Counted from the stretch's first letter, positions 24,799 through 34,573 are shown. The stretch: DNA of 64,000 nt from Martinezella hainanensis (GCF_900094555.1 NZ_FMAC01000002.1:1-64000); one strand, 5' to 3'. A program made the numbers and translations. Notes: generated from the sequence alone by a model not told the origin.

Positions 24799-26289
24799 TC
24801 AGATATCGCTGGCAGCATTCGCCCAGATTTCCGCGGCCTGCGCGGCGGTCACCCGACGCACATCCGTTTCGTCGCGGCGGCTGGCGAAGAGCTCGCTTGC
24901 CATGATCTGCTCCGCTAGATCGGCGGGCAGGGACAGGAGAACGCGCTGGCCTTCCTTGTGGATGCCGCCGACATCGGAACGCCTGCCGGTGATCATGCCG
25001 CCGGCAACCGTGTTGTTGCTTTCCGGGTCGATCAGGATGAAGGAACCGGTCGAGCGGTTCTGCTCGTAGGGATCGAAGATGGCGCTTTCGTCGAAGGTCA
25101 GGCGAACCTTGCCGATCGCGTTCATCCACAGCGCCTGTGCCGGTGCCCAAGCGCCGGTCTTCAGCTCAAGCTGGGCGATTGGCTGCACCTGGACGCGCTG
25201 GCGGCGGCTGCCGCTCTTCAGCCAGTAGCGCTTGCCCGGCTCGATGCCTTCGGGCTGAAGCGCAACGATCTGTGCGTCGAAGGAGAGGCCAGTCTGCGGC
25301 TGGCTGTCGATCGCGACGATCATGTCGCCGCGCGATACGTCAACCTGTCGGTCGAGAACGAGGGTGATGGCATCGCCGGCAACAGCCGCGTTGCGCACGA
25401 GGTCGAAGGTGACGATCTTCGAGACATTGGCGACCATGCCCGACGGCAGGATCATGACGCTGTCGCCCGGCTTCACCGAGCCGCCGGCAACCGTGCCCTG
25501 ATAGCCGCGGAAGCTTTCGCCGGGGCGCGAGACGCGCTGTACCGAAAGGCGGAAACCGACCGTCTGCGCTGAGCGCACGGTCGCCAATTCCAGCGCTTCG
25601 ACCAGCGTCGGGCCGTTGTACCAGGGCATGACGGCCTGGCCGGAATAGACGACATTTTCACCCTTCAGAGCGGACATCGGGATGGCCGTGATCTGCTTGA
25701 CACCGAGCGACAGCGCAAACTCGCGGAAGTCGTGGGAAATCTTTTCAAAGCCGGCGCGGTCGTAGTTCGTCAGGTCGATCTTGTTGACGGCCAGCACGAA
25801 CTGCTTGATGCCGAGCAGCGAGGCGATCGTCGCGTGGCGGCGCGTCTGCTCGAGGATGCCCATGCGCGCGTCGATCAGCAGCACGGCGAGATCGGCGGTG
25901 GAGGCGCCGGTTGCCATGTTGCGCGTGTACTGCTCGTGGCCGGGCGTGTCGGCGACGATGAAGGAGCGCTTGTCGGTCGAGAAATAGCGATAGGCGACAT
26001 CGATGGTGATGCCCTGTTCGCGCTCGGCCTGCAGGCCGTCGAGCAGCAGCGCGAAGTCGGGCAGCCCGAGGTCGTTCTGCTTGCCGGTGGAATCGCGCCG
26101 TAGCGTGGCGGCCTGGTCTTCCTTGACCGCCTTGGTATCCCAGAGAAGACGGCCGATCAGGGTGGACTTGCCGTCATCGACGCTGCCGCAGGTAATCAGG
26201 CGAAGGGGGCGCGAATCGCGGAGGGTCTTGGCCGGTTCGGCGGCGGCCCCAATAGCGGGTATTGTGACGACGTTTGCGTTGACGGTCAT
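24799..26289 (-). CDS. cysN: Sulfate adenylyltransferase subunit 1 (GTPase)
   Basis: A 496-residue GTPase subunit of ATP sulfurylase, which couples GTP hydrolysis to formation of adenylyl sulfate (APS). The G1 P-loop is GSVDDGKSTLIGRLL, then DTPGHEQYTRNMATGAS (G3) and AVNKIDLTNYD (G4), followed by EF-Tu-like beta-barrel domains. There is no C-terminal APS kinase (CysC) fusion, unlike NodQ/CysNC proteins. The ATG at 26289 was chosen, since an upstream extension runs back through the cysD 3' end. It starts one base after the cysD stop. Confidence 0.95.
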   Translation of the reverse strand: MTVNANVVTIPAIGAAAEPAKTLRDSRPLRLITCGSVDDGKSTLIGRLLWDTKAVKEDQAATLRRDSTGKQNDLGLPDFALLLDGLQAEREQGITIDVAYRYFSTDKRSFIVADTPGHEQYTRNMATGASTADLAVLLIDARMGILEQTRRHATIASLLGIKQFVLAVNKIDLTNYDRAGFEKISHDFREFALSLGVKQITAIPMSALKGENVVYSGQAVMPWYNGPTLVEALELATVRSAQTVGFRLSVQRVSRPGESFRGYQGTVAGGSVKPGDSVMILPSGMVANVSKIVTFDLVRNAAVAGDAITLVLDRQVDVSRGDMIVAIDSQPQTGLSFDAQIVALQPEGIEPGKRYWLKSGSRRQRVQVQPIAQLELKTGAWAPAQALWMNAIGKVRLTFDESAIFDPYEQNRSTGSFILIDPESNNTVAGGMITGRRSDVGGIHKEGQRVLLSLPADLAEQIMASELFASRRDETDVRRVTAAQAAEIWANAASDI

Positions 26290-26290
26290 C

Positions 26291-27244
26291 TCAGAAATAT
26301 CCTTCGCGCTTCTTCTTTTCCATGGAGCCGGATTGGTCGCGGTCGATGGCGCGGCCCTGTCGTTCGGAAACCGTGGCGATTTCCAGCTCTGCAATGATCT
26401 CTTCAAGGGTCGTGGCGGTGGAGCGGATGGCTCCGGTCAGCGGGAAGCAGCCGAGCGTGCGGAAACGGATGAGCTCCTCGCGCTTGGTCTCACCCGGCAG
26501 CAGCTCTAGCCGTGGATCAGCCGCCATGATCATCATGCCATCGCGCTCGACTACCGGGCGCTTTGCCGCGAAATAGAGCGGCACGATCGGGATTTCCTCG
26601 GCCTGAATGTAGCGCCAGATATCGACCTCGGTCCAGTTGGACAGCGGGAAGACGCGAACGCTTTCGCCTTTGCGGATCTGGCCGTTATAGACGTTCCAGA
26701 GTTCCGGGCGCTGATTGCGCGGATCCCAGCGATGGTCCGGCGTGCGGAAAGAGTAGATGCGCTCCTTGGCGCGCGATGCCTCCTCGTCGCGGCGGGCACC
26801 GCCGAAAGCGGCGTCGAACTGGCCGGCATCGAGCGCATGGCGCAGCGCTTCGGTCTTCATGATGTCGGTGTAGCGGGCCGAGCCATAGGTGAAGGGCGTG
26901 ATGTTCTCAGCCTTGCCGCGCGGGTTGATATGCTCGATCAGGTCGAGATCGTACTTCTTAACGATCTCGTCGCGAAAGGTGATCATCTCGGCGAATTTCC
27001 AGCCGGTGTTCACATGCAGCAGCGGGAAGGGTACGCGGCCGGGGTAGAAGGCCTTGCGCGCCAGATGCAGCAGCACCGACGAGTCCTTGCCGATCGAATA
27101 GAGCATCACAGGACGCTCGAATTCGGCCGCAACCTCGCGGAAAATATGGATCGCTTCGTTTTCCAGCGCTTTCAGATGCGGATCGAGTGGCGGCTTGACG
27201 CTTTGCGGATTGGAGATTTCCGTATCCGGACGGCTATCGGGCAT
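26291..27244 (-). CDS. cysD: Sulfate adenylyltransferase subunit 2
   Basis: The 317-residue catalytic subunit of ATP sulfurylase. The PP-loop [17 protein letters not shown] and the segments [13 protein letters not shown] and [17 protein letters not shown] are family signatures. With CysN it activates sulfate to APS in the cytosol. The ATG at 27244 has GGAG eight bases upstream; a TTG seven codons earlier is less likely. It lies in the order cysH, cysD, cysN, 125 bases after cysH and one base before cysN. Confidence 0.96.
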   Translation of the reverse strand: MPDSRPDTEISNPQSVKPPLDPHLKALENEAIHIFREVAAEFERPVMLYSIGKDSSVLLHLARKAFYPGRVPFPLLHVNTGWKFAEMITFRDEIVKKYDLDLIEHINPRGKAENITPFTYGSARYTDIMKTEALRHALDAGQFDAAFGGARRDEEASRAKERIYSFRTPDHRWDPRNQRPELWNVYNGQIRKGESVRVFPLSNWTEVDIWRYIQAEEIPIVPLYFAAKRPVVERDGMMIMAADPRLELLPGETKREELIRFRTLGCFPLTGAIRSTATTLEEIIAELEIATVSERQGRAIDRDQSGSMEKKKREGYF

Positions 27245-27369
27245 TGATGACTCCAGAACTTTCAAATGTCCCGACCGAATTTGGCCGGAAAGAATGGATG
27301 CGTTGGTTCCCTAGATATCGGCGGCGTGCGGGACGCGCTTGTGATCGATGCCGGGATCCGGCGGGTGTT

Positions 27370-28107
27370 TCATTGTGCTGCGGGAGCGCCCTCTTCGTGG
27401 ACATGCAGGCCGCATTCGCGCTTTTCGTCGTTTTCCCACCACCAGCGACCGGCACGCTCCGGCTCGCCGGGTTTGATGGCCCGGGTGCAGGGCTCGCAGC
27501 CGATCGAAGGATAGCCGCGGGCGTGCAGCGGGTTCACTGGCACGCTGTTGTCGGCGACGTAAGCGCGGATGACATCGATGTCCCAGTCGGCAAGCGGATT
27601 GATCTTGATCAGGTTGCGCTCGGGGTCGAATTCGGCAAAGGGCGTATCGGCGCGGTTGGCGGACTGGCCGCGACGCAGACCGGTGATCCAGATGCTGGCG
27701 CCGGAGAGGGCACGCGCAAGCGGCTTCAGCTTGCGCACGCCACAACAGGCATGCCTGGCTTCAACACTCTCGTAGAAACCGTTCAGACCGTATTTTTCTG
27801 CGTAAGCATCGATATCGGCCTGTTCCGGCTCGTAGCGGACGATGTTGATATCGTATTGGCTCTCCGTCTCGTCGATGAGGGCGAGCGTTTCGGGAAAGAG
27901 GCGGCCGGTCTGCAGGGTCGCCACTTCGATCGGCAGGCGGTGATTGCCGATCTCCGCAGTGATTACCTGATCCTCGATCCCGAGCGAGGTCGTGAACACG
28001 GCGCGGCCACCGAGGCCGGCCACGAGAGACAGACGGCCGGCAAGATCGAGCGATGCAAGCTGGCTGTTGAGCGTCGCGGCATCTTCAATAAGGGTAATGG
28101 CAGTCAT
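27370..28107 (-). CDS. cysH: Adenylyl-sulfate (APS) reductase, assimilatory
   Basis: A 245-residue thioredoxin-dependent reductase giving sulfite from APS. The [4Fe-4S] cluster Cys pairs, ACCGVRK and GCEPCTR, mark the APS-using type rather than the cluster-free PAPS reductases; this agrees with the absence of an APS kinase gene here. The catalytic C-terminal Cys is in KRECGLHV. TTSLGIEDQVI is the nucleotide-binding loop. The ATG at 28107 follows AGGACAGGATCCCCC. It is preceded by a leader ORF whose stop touches the Shine-Dalgarno, and by a promoter with an overlapping palindrome. Its divergent neighbour is an Rrf2 regulator. Confidence 0.94.
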   Translation of the reverse strand: MTAITLIEDAATLNSQLASLDLAGRLSLVAGLGGRAVFTTSLGIEDQVITAEIGNHRLPIEVATLQTGRLFPETLALIDETESQYDINIVRYEPEQADIDAYAEKYGLNGFYESVEARHACCGVRKLKPLARALSGASIWITGLRRGQSANRADTPFAEFDPERNLIKINPLADWDIDVIRAYVADNSVPVNPLHARGYPSIGCEPCTRAIKPGEPERAGRWWWENDEKRECGLHVHEEGAPAAQ

Positions 28108-28113
28108 GGGGGA

Positions 28114-28166
28114 TCCTGTCCTAATGTTGCGGAGAGTATCGCAGTTCGCAACGACAGCGGACAGAA
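28114..28166 (-). promoter_or_regulatory. RNA fold that can hide the cysH ribosome-binding site
   Basis: On the minus strand TTCTGTCC (28166-28159) is complementary to GGACAGGA (28121-28114), which is the Shine-Dalgarno region of cysH; one of the eight pairs is G-U. Nested inside, GTTGCG and CGCAAC form a second stem. The left arms overlap the part of the leader ORF that encodes Ser-Val-Arg-Cys-Arg-Cys, so a ribosome halted on the Cys codons would open the structure. Pairing was worked out by eye. Confidence 0.55.
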
Positions 28167-28210
28167 AAATAGATTTCGAAAGCACGCAGATGGAGAGTAA
28201 ATATCTCCAT
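28121..28210 (-). CDS. Candidate Cys-codon leader ORF of cysH
   Basis: A 29-codon ORF on the cysH strand, ATG at 28210 and TAG at 28123-28121, ending 13 bases before the cysH start codon. The peptide begins MEIFTLHLRAFEIYFSVRC, with Cys at residues 19 and 21 (SVRCRCE). Cysteine is rare in this genome's proteins, so two Cys codons almost side by side in a short leader of a sulfur-assimilation gene are notable. Weakness: no good Shine-Dalgarno precedes the ATG, and the frame is open further upstream to another ATG at 28309. Confidence 0.5.
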   Translation of the reverse strand: MEIFTLHLRAFEIYFSVRCRCELRYSPQH

Positions 28211-28331
28211 GAAGCAGCGCTGATAGGGAAAAGCGACCGCCTCGGCTGTTAACCAAGGCGTTTTGCCGCCGGAAGCGACCCTTCGGGAGCACTCAAGATG
28301 GCTGACCATGTTTAAGTGCTTGCTTTAATGT

Positions 28332-28366
28332 CTATAGAAATAGTAGAGTTACACATAGCTTGTCAA
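28332..28366 (-). promoter_or_regulatory. cysH promoter with overlapping palindromic operator
   Basis: On the minus strand TTGACA (28366-28361), 17 bases, then CTATTT (28343-28338) make a good alpha-proteobacterial promoter. The -10 box is part of CTATTTCTATAG (28343-28332), a palindrome (CTAT/ATAG) positioned to block RNA polymerase when bound. The divergent Rrf2 regulator is the obvious candidate binder. The transcript would have a leader of about 220 bases before cysH. Confidence 0.55.
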
Positions 28367-28597
28367 ATGGAAATCGGAAGTGATGCCCAAAATGATGCGC
28401 TGCGGTGGATTTTGCGTTAAACTATGGGCATAGCGACGAAGAATGATAACAAGTCTGGGTTGTTAGCGTTTCCTGGCATGGCGCCAAGGGTGTGAGTGCT
28501 TCGAAATTGCCCCGGGGACGAGGGCTGAGGAGTTCTATTGCGGACCGGCCGAATCGATCGGCCGAACGTATCGCATGTGTGTGTGAAGCGGTTCGAA

Positions 28598-29044
28598 ATG
28601 ATTACTCAGAAAGCAAAATATGCGCTGCGGGCGCTCTCTGCCTTGGCTCAATCCGAGGCGGGCGAGCCGATGATGATTTCCGACATTGCGGCCCAGCAAA
28701 AGATCCCGAAGAAATTCCTGGAACAGATCCTACTCGACCTGAAGCATCAGGGCATCGTCATCAGTCGTCGCGGCAAGCAGGGCGGTTACCTGCTGCGCAA
28801 GCCGGCGAAGGAGATCACCTTCGGCGAGATCCTTCGTGTCATCGACGGACCGCTGGCGCCGCTGCCCTGTCTGTCACTGACAGCCTATCGTCGCTGCGAC
28901 GATTGCGACGGTGAGCAGACCTGCGAAATCCGCCATGTCTTTGCGCGGGTGGCGGATGCGACCCGCAAGGTGCTGTTCTCGACGACCATCGCCGATGCGA
29001 TCGCTCAGCCCGAGGGTGCGGAAGTCGCCAGGCTGATGGCTTAA
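28598..29044 (+). CDS. Rrf2-family transcriptional regulator
   Basis: A 148-residue Rrf2 regulator. The N-terminal winged helix is ITQKAKYALRALSALAQ with the recognition region IPKKFLEQILLDLKHQGI and the wing RRGKQGGYLL. Four Cys (91, 100, 103, 109) lie in the loop where IscR has its three cluster ligands, so it may carry an Fe-S cluster or sense thiols. Being divergent from cysH, it is likely a cysteine/sulfur regulator analogous to Bacillus CymR; this is inference. The ATG at 28598 was chosen; an upstream frame adds 20 residues outside the family. Confidence 0.87.
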   Translation: MITQKAKYALRALSALAQSEAGEPMMISDIAAQQKIPKKFLEQILLDLKHQGIVISRRGKQGGYLLRKPAKEITFGEILRVIDGPLAPLPCLSLTAYRRCDDCDGEQTCEIRHVFARVADATRKVLFSTTIADAIAQPEGAEVARLMA

Positions 29045-29104
29045 CTGACCAGGTCCAAGGAAGCTGCGTAAGATCCTCCCTGCGGGCGTCGCAGCGTTTT
29101 GTAC

Positions 29105-30466
29105 TCAATGCGCGGCGTGTTCCTCGCCGCCTTCCTTTTCCATGGCACGTCGGGCGCGGATCGCTGCGGCAATGAAGACGCGCGACAGGCCGTGATAAAG
29201 CGGCTCGCGCGACAGCAGCCGCGAGGTCACATAGCCGATCATCGACACCGCCATGATCGGGATGACGGCCTGATGGTCGCCGGTCATTTCCAGAATGATG
29301 ACGAAGGCAGTCATCGGCGCCTGGACGACGCCGGCGAAATAGCCGGCCATGCCGAGGATTGCCGCAAGCGCGATGCTGCCGCCGACAAGCGTGCCGACAG
29401 CGCTGCCGAAGCCCGCGCCGACGGCAAGCGATGGCGCAAATATGCCGCCGGGAATGCCCGAGATCATCGACAGGAAACTCGCAAGCAGCTTCTCGGCGAA
29501 GAACAGCAGGGGCAGCGCATGTCCCTCCACCGCGCCGCGCGCCTGTTCGTAACCGGTGCCGAAGGTTTGGCCGCCGGAAATGACGCCGACGGTGGCAACG
29601 ATAAGACCACAGAAGCCGGCAAGGATCAGCATGCGTTTTAGTGGCTGCGGCTGCGCCCAGCGACGGATGCGGATGCCGGCATAAAGTGCCAATCCGCTGA
29701 AGGTGGCGCCAAGCGCACCGCCACCAACGCCGCAGATCAGCATGACGATCCAGTCCCGAAACATCGTCGGCGCTGCATCTGCCGTGCCGAAATAATTGTA
29801 GCTGCCGGAAAGCCCGAGTGCGGCAAGGCCCGAAAGAATGACGGCGGTCAGGACGAGGCCGTTGGCGCGAGATTCATAGGTGCGGCTCATCTCTTCGATG
29901 GCAAAGACGATACCCGCAAGCGGCGTATTGAAGGCGGCGGCGATGCCGGCGGCCGAGCCGGCAAGAATCAGCCCCTTCGCCTGCGCCATGCCGCCGAAGC
30001 GGGCAACCGCCAGCATGAAGGACGCACCGACCTGCACCGTCGGCCCCTCGCGGCCGATCGAGGCGCCGCTCAGCAGTCCCAATATGGTCAGTACGATCTT
30101 GCCGAACGCCAGCCTGAGGGAGAGCAGCTTGGTGCGATCCTCGTCATGATGGAGATGCCGTGCGGCGATCGCCTGCGGAATGCCGCTTCCTTGCGAATTC
30201 GGAAACAATGTCGCGGCGAGGTAGGCTGACAGCACGAAGCCGAGCGGCGTCAATACCAGCGGCAGCAGCCACATCCACTCGCCTGATTGGGTGACGCCGG
30301 TAAAAGTCCGCTGCGCCAGATCGGCGAGCTTCGCAAAGCCGACACTGATGACCCCGATCGCCAGAGCCCCCGTCCAGAATACCAGGCGCGGCCGCCAAAG
30401 ATTGAAAGAGCCCCAGATGACACGGGAACGGCGGAGCAGCTTGGACTTGCGATAGATGGGGGGCAT
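29105..30466 (-). CDS. ClC-family chloride channel/antiporter
   Basis: A 453-residue ClC protein with about ten or more membrane helices. The selectivity-filter motifs are present: GSGIPQA, GREGPTVQVGAS with the gating Glu, and GGIFAPSLAVGAGFGS. No C-terminal CBS pair is present, as usual for short bacterial ClCs. The gating Glu suggests a Cl-/H+ exchanger. It is a single gene, convergent with the Rrf2 gene and not in an operon with betA, which ends 176 bases upstream on the same strand. Confidence 0.93.
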   Translation of the reverse strand: MPPIYRKSKLLRRSRVIWGSFNLWRPRLVFWTGALAIGVISVGFAKLADLAQRTFTGVTQSGEWMWLLPLVLTPLGFVLSAYLAATLFPNSQGSGIPQAIAARHLHHDEDRTKLLSLRLAFGKIVLTILGLLSGASIGREGPTVQVGASFMLAVARFGGMAQAKGLILAGSAAGIAAAFNTPLAGIVFAIEEMSRTYESRANGLVLTAVILSGLAALGLSGSYNYFGTADAAPTMFRDWIVMLICGVGGGALGATFSGLALYAGIRIRRWAQPQPLKRMLILAGFCGLIVATVGVISGGQTFGTGYEQARGAVEGHALPLLFFAEKLLASFLSMISGIPGGIFAPSLAVGAGFGSAVGTLVGGSIALAAILGMAGYFAGVVQAPMTAFVIILEMTGDHQAVIPIMAVSMIGYVTSRLLSREPLYHGLSRVFIAAAIRARRAMEKEGGEEHAAH

Positions 30467-30642
30467 TTGACGTGTGACCGGCGGATTGATGAACGGGTCG
30501 TGGCGGACTCTGTTCGAACAATCTGCTTAAAAACGACGTCTTAAGATAGTCACACTGTCTTACAGAGCTTCACTTTCCTGAAGGTCTCTTTGCGCCTGCC
30601 GACCATATACGTCAACACCTGATCCACGGCGATCACGCCCTC

Positions 30643-32292
30643 TTACCGATCACTCGTCTCCCACCTCGGATTGATCCACGGCTCCTGGTTCGAGCGCGCC
30701 AGCCGCGGCTTGCCGAGAATATGGTCGGCCGCCTTTTCGCCGGTCATGATGGAAGGACCGTTCAGATTGCCGTAGGTGACATGCGGGAAGATCGAGCTGT
30801 CGGCGACACGCAGGCCGTCGACGCCGATGACGCGGGTATCGGGATCGACGACCGCCATCGGATCGTCCTTCGAACCCATCTTGCAGGTGCCGCAAGGGTG
30901 ATAGGCGCTTTCCAGATGCTCGCGCAGGAAAGCGTCGATTTGGTCATCGGTCTGAACGTTCGTGCCCGGCTGGATTTCCGCGCCGCGATAGTCGTCGAAG
31001 GCCTTCTGCCCGAAGATTTCGCGGGTGAGGCGCACGCAGTGGCGGAACTTTTCCCAGTCCTCCGGATGGCTCATATAGTTGAAGCGGATGACCGGATCGG
31101 CCTTCGGGTCGGAAGAGCGCAGCGTCACGTTGCCGCGTGATTTCGACAGGTTATAGCCGACATGCACCTGGAAGCCGTGGCTTTTCGCCGCCGCCTTGCC
31201 GTCATAGCTGATGGCGACTGGCAGGAAGTGATACTGGATATCCGGCTGCTTGACGCCCGGCGCCGAGCGCAGGAAGGCGCAGGCTTCGAACTGATTTGAG
31301 GTGCCGAGCCCCTTCTTGAAGAACAGCCATTGCGCGCCGGCGATGCCTTGCATGTACCAGGGCAGCCAGGAATAGAGTGACACCGGCTTCAGGCTCGTCT
31401 GCTGGAAATAAAATTCCATGTGGTCCTGCAGGTTCGCGCCGACGCCGGGACGGTCGACCTTCACCTCGATCCCTATGTCGCGCAGATGCTGACCCGGCCC
31501 GATGCCCGAAAGCATCAGCAGCTTCGGCGAATTGAACGACGAGGCGGAAACGATCACCTCGCGGTTTGCCTTGATCACCTCGATCTTGCCGTCCCGCTCG
31601 ACTTCGACGCCCGTCGCACGGCCGTTCTCGATCACGACCTTGCGGGCGAAACAGCGGATCAGATTCACGTTCGGCCGCTTCAGGGCGGGCTTGAGATAGG
31701 CAGTCGCCGCAGACCAGCGCCGGCCCATCCAGGTCGTCTGCTCCATCAGGCCGAAGCCTTCCTGCTTGCTGCCGTTATAATCTTCCGTTGCTTCGAAGCC
31801 CGCCTGCTTGCCGGCCTCGATGAAGGCGTGGAAGAGAGGATTGCGCGCATCGCCCCGGCGCACATGCAGCGGGCCGTTCGTGCCGCGCCAGCCCTCTTCG
31901 CCGCCGTGCGAGTGCTCCATCCGCTTGAAGTAGGGCAGAACGTCGGCATAGGCCCAGCCCTGCGCGCCGAGCGCTTCCCAGCGATTGAAGTCTTCCGCAT
32001 GGCCGCGCACGTAGACCATGCCGTTGATCGAGGAGGACCCGCCGATCACCTTGCCGCGCGGGGCGGTGATGCGGCGGTTGTTGAGCTGCGGTTCGGGCTC
32101 GGAGAGATAGCCCCAATTGTAACGGTCCATGCTCATCGGCCAGGCAAGTGCTGCCGGCATCTGGATGAAGGGGCCGAAGTCGCTGCCGCCGAACTCCAGG
32201 ACGATAACCGAATGCTTGCCGTCCTCCGACAGGCGCGCAGCCATGGCGGAGCCGGCCGAACCCGAGCCGACGATGACGAAATCTGCTTGCAT
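30643..32292 (-). CDS. betA: Choline dehydrogenase
   Basis: A 549-residue FAD-dependent GMC oxidoreductase, the expected length for rhizobial BetA. The dinucleotide motif [20 protein letters not shown] is at the N terminus, [14 protein letters not shown] follows, and the C-terminal catalytic region has HPCGTCKMG with the active His, then [13 protein letters not shown]. It oxidises choline to betaine aldehyde, and partly to glycine betaine, at the membrane. The ATG at 32292 has GGAG nine bases upstream; earlier ATGs at 32298 and 32307 are badly spaced. Last gene of betI-gst-betB-betA, separated from betB by a palindromic repeat. Confidence 0.95.
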   Translation of the reverse strand: MQADFVIVGSGSAGSAMAARLSEDGKHSVIVLEFGGSDFGPFIQMPAALAWPMSMDRYNWGYLSEPEPQLNNRRITAPRGKVIGGSSSINGMVYVRGHAEDFNRWEALGAQGWAYADVLPYFKRMEHSHGGEEGWRGTNGPLHVRRGDARNPLFHAFIEAGKQAGFEATEDYNGSKQEGFGLMEQTTWMGRRWSAATAYLKPALKRPNVNLIRCFARKVVIENGRATGVEVERDGKIEVIKANREVIVSASSFNSPKLLMLSGIGPGQHLRDIGIEVKVDRPGVGANLQDHMEFYFQQTSLKPVSLYSWLPWYMQGIAGAQWLFFKKGLGTSNQFEACAFLRSAPGVKQPDIQYHFLPVAISYDGKAAAKSHGFQVHVGYNLSKSRGNVTLRSSDPKADPVIRFNYMSHPEDWEKFRHCVRLTREIFGQKAFDDYRGAEIQPGTNVQTDDQIDAFLREHLESAYHPCGTCKMGSKDDPMAVVDPDTRVIGVDGLRVADSSIFPHVTYGNLNGPSIMTGEKAADHILGKPRLARSNQEPWINPRWETSDR

Positions 32293-32337
32293 GACCATGT
32301 GCTCCAAACGGATAGGGGCGTAAATCGAGGCGGTTCT

Positions 32338-32463
32338 TCACCCTCCCCTTGAGGGGGAGGGTCGGCCGAAGGCCGGGGTGGGATGATTGCTGCTATGCGT
32401 GCTGCGGCTGGTCACCCCCACCCGCCGCTGAGCGGCGACCTCCCCCCTCAAGGGGGAGGTGGA
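32338..32463. repeat. Palindromic rhizobial repeat between betB and betA
   Basis: The gap between betB and betA contains two inverted GC-rich blocks. The left is CCCTCCCCTTGAGGGGGAGG with a GGCCGAAGGCC hairpin. The right has GCCGCTGAGCGGC followed by CCTCCCCCCTCAAGGGGGAG. Together they fold as a large palindrome of the kind seen scattered in Rhizobium genomes. It may lower or protect betA mRNA relative to betB. Confidence 0.65.
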
Positions 32464-33927
32464 TCAATAAGGCGCCTGTACCGGCCCCATGCCGACATAG
32501 ACGGTCTTCAGTTCCGAATAATGCTCCAGCGCCGCCAGCGAGTTCTCGCGGCCGAAGCCGGATTGCTTGGAGCCGCCGAAGGGGATTTCGACCGGGCAGA
32601 GATTGTAGGTGTTGATCCAGAGCGTGCCCGCCTCGAGCTGGTCGACGACGCGGTGGGCGCGGGTGAGGTCGGCGGTGAAGACGCCGCCGGAAAGGCCGAA
32701 CTCGGTGGCATTGGCACGGGCGATCACCTCGGCCTCGTCATCGAAATCGAGAACGCACATGACCGGCCCGAAGATCTCTTCGCGCGCGATCGTCATGTCG
32801 TCGGTGACGTCGGCAAACACCGTCGGCTGAATGTAATAGCCTTCGCCGGAGACATTGTTCGGAATGCCGCCGCCGGTCAAAAGCGTCGCGCCCTCGGCCT
32901 TGCCCTTTTCGATATAGGCGAGCACCTTTTCGCGCTGCGCCCAGGAGACCATCGGGCCGATCTGCGTTGCCTCGTCCATCGGGTCGCCAATGAGCATGGC
33001 GTCGGTGCGGACTTTCAGGCGCTTCAGGAATTCGGGCTTGATCTTGCGGTTGACGAAGACACGCGTGCCGTTCGAGCAGACCTGGCCCGTCGAATAGAAG
33101 TTGCCGAGCATCGCGCCGCCGATGGCGCTGTCGATGTCGGCATCGTCGAAGACGATCAGGGGCGACTTGCCGCCGAGCTCCATGGTGACATGCTTGAGGT
33201 TGCCGGCAGCAGAGGCCGCGACCTTGCGGCCGGTCGGCACCGAACCGGTCAGCGATACCTTGGCAACGTCGGGATGGTTGATGAGGAGCGGCCCGGTTTC
33301 GCGATCGCCTTGGATCACGTTGTAGAGACCCTTGGGCAGGCCGGCCTCGATAAGGATTTCGGCGATCTTCAGCGCACCGAGCGGCGTGTTTTCCGAAGGC
33401 TTGAACACCATGGCGTTGCCGGCGACCAGCGCCGGCGCGCCCTTCCAGCAGGCGATCTGCTGCGGGTAGTTCCACGCGCCGATGCCGACGCAGACGCCGA
33501 GCGGCACGCGCTTGGTATAGGCGAAGTCGCCGCCGAGCGGGATATAGGAGCCGTTGAGGCCGGCGGCCGCGATGCCGCCGAAGAATTCGAAGCTGTCGGC
33601 GCCAGACGTCGGGTCGGCAACGACGGTTTCCTGGATCGGCTTGCCGGTATCCAAGGTCTCCAGCTCGGAAAGCTCGCGGTTACGCTCGCGCATAATGTCG
33701 GCCGCCCGCTTCAGGATACGGCCGCGCGCCGTCGGGCTCATGGCGGCCCATTCCGGCTGCGCGCGGCGGGCAGCGGCGATCGCCCTTTCGACGATGGCAG
33801 GTGTCGCCGCGTGCAGACGGGCGATCACCTCGCCGGTCGCGGGATAGATGCTTTCGATAACGGTGCCGTCGGTGTCCTCGACATATTCTCCGTCGATGAA
33901 ATGCGAGGCTTTCGGTTGTGCGCGCAT
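32464..33927 (-). CDS. betB: Betaine aldehyde dehydrogenase
   Basis: A 487-residue NAD(P)-dependent aldehyde dehydrogenase making glycine betaine from betaine aldehyde. It shows the NAD-binding [20 protein letters not shown], the general-base segment [16 protein letters not shown] and the catalytic Cys in [12 protein letters not shown]. The C-terminal [14 protein letters not shown] is typical. The start codon shares an A with the stop of the upstream GST gene (TAATG), so they are translationally coupled. Product and pathway are supported by the flanking betI and betA. Confidence 0.96.
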   Translation of the reverse strand: MRAQPKASHFIDGEYVEDTDGTVIESIYPATGEVIARLHAATPAIVERAIAAARRAQPEWAAMSPTARGRILKRAADIMRERNRELSELETLDTGKPIQETVVADPTSGADSFEFFGGIAAAGLNGSYIPLGGDFAYTKRVPLGVCVGIGAWNYPQQIACWKGAPALVAGNAMVFKPSENTPLGALKIAEILIEAGLPKGLYNVIQGDRETGPLLINHPDVAKVSLTGSVPTGRKVAASAAGNLKHVTMELGGKSPLIVFDDADIDSAIGGAMLGNFYSTGQVCSNGTRVFVNRKIKPEFLKRLKVRTDAMLIGDPMDEATQIGPMVSWAQREKVLAYIEKGKAEGATLLTGGGIPNNVSGEGYYIQPTVFADVTDDMTIAREEIFGPVMCVLDFDDEAEVIARANATEFGLSGGVFTADLTRAHRVVDQLEAGTLWINTYNLCPVEIPFGGSKQSGFGRENSLAALEHYSELKTVYVGMGPVQAPY

Positions 33928-34568
33928 TATAGAACCCTCAATTCTTCGTAGGACACCATGACATGCTCTTGAAAAGCAGGCCGCTCGGTCAGGTTTTCGT
34001 AGTAGCGCTGCAGCCGCGGATGGGTGGGGCGCTGGATATCAATGTCGAAATAGCGATAGAGAACATGGCCGAACTGGATGTCGGCGAGCGTGAGATTATC
34101 TCCGGCCAGGAAGCGATGCCGTCCGAACTGCGACTCGGCGATGTCAAGCTTCGTAGCGAGCGCGGCAACGGCCGCAATAATCACCTTCTCGTCCTTGAGA
34201 GCAGGGGCCGTGCGTATCACGCGCCAGAACACCGGACCGGTGAAACCCTGGGCGATATTGATCTTGGCCCATTCCGCCCATTTGTCGATCTGGGCACACT
34301 TGCGCGCATCCTTTGGCCAGAAGGCATCCTCGCCATATTCCGTGGCGAGATAGCGCAGGATAGCGCCGGTTTCCCACAAGGGGTCGCCATCGCCATCGCG
34401 CAGCACTGGAACTGTGCCGTTCGGGTTCATCGCCAGGAATTCAGGCGTGTCGTTGACGCCGTAGATGAAGCCCGCATCGATGCGCTCATAAGCGAGACCC
34501 AGCTCGCCGATGCACCACATCAGCGCCTGCACGTTGGATGATGATTTGCGGCCCCAGACGGTCAGCAT
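33927..34568 (-). CDS. Glutathione S-transferase-like protein inside the bet operon
   Basis: A 213-residue GST-fold protein: N-terminal thioredoxin-like domain (residues ~1-80) with [15 protein letters not shown] (candidate Ser for GSH activation), the cis-Pro segment NGTVPVL and [10 protein letters not shown]; then an all-helical domain with [16 protein letters not shown]. It starts seven bases after betI and its TAA overlaps the betB ATG, so it is a true operon member. In Sinorhizobium meliloti the gene at this place is betC (choline sulfatase), which is unrelated. Its role in choline use is unknown; thiol conjugation of reactive aldehyde is one guess. Confidence 0.85.
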   Translation of the reverse strand: MLTVWGRKSSSNVQALMWCIGELGLAYERIDAGFIYGVNDTPEFLAMNPNGTVPVLRDGDGDPLWETGAILRYLATEYGEDAFWPKDARKCAQIDKWAEWAKINIAQGFTGPVFWRVIRTAPALKDEKVIIAAVAALATKLDIAESQFGRHRFLAGDNLTLADIQFGHVLYRYFDIDIQRPTHPRLQRYYENLTERPAFQEHVMVSYEELRVL

Positions 34569-34573
34569 GATCT

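Noticed and set aside
28104..28309. Longer minus-strand frames covering the cysH leader
   Set aside because: One is in a different phase; the other is an upstream extension of the leader frame to ATG 28309 with no Shine-Dalgarno. The short version was kept because its end is placed exactly at the cysH Shine-Dalgarno.
32383..33951. A 522-codon open frame antisense to betB
   Set aside because: It is the mirror of a well-supported ALDH gene, is rich in Ala/Arg/Asp/Glu/Gly as expected from antisense high-GC codons, and has no family motif.
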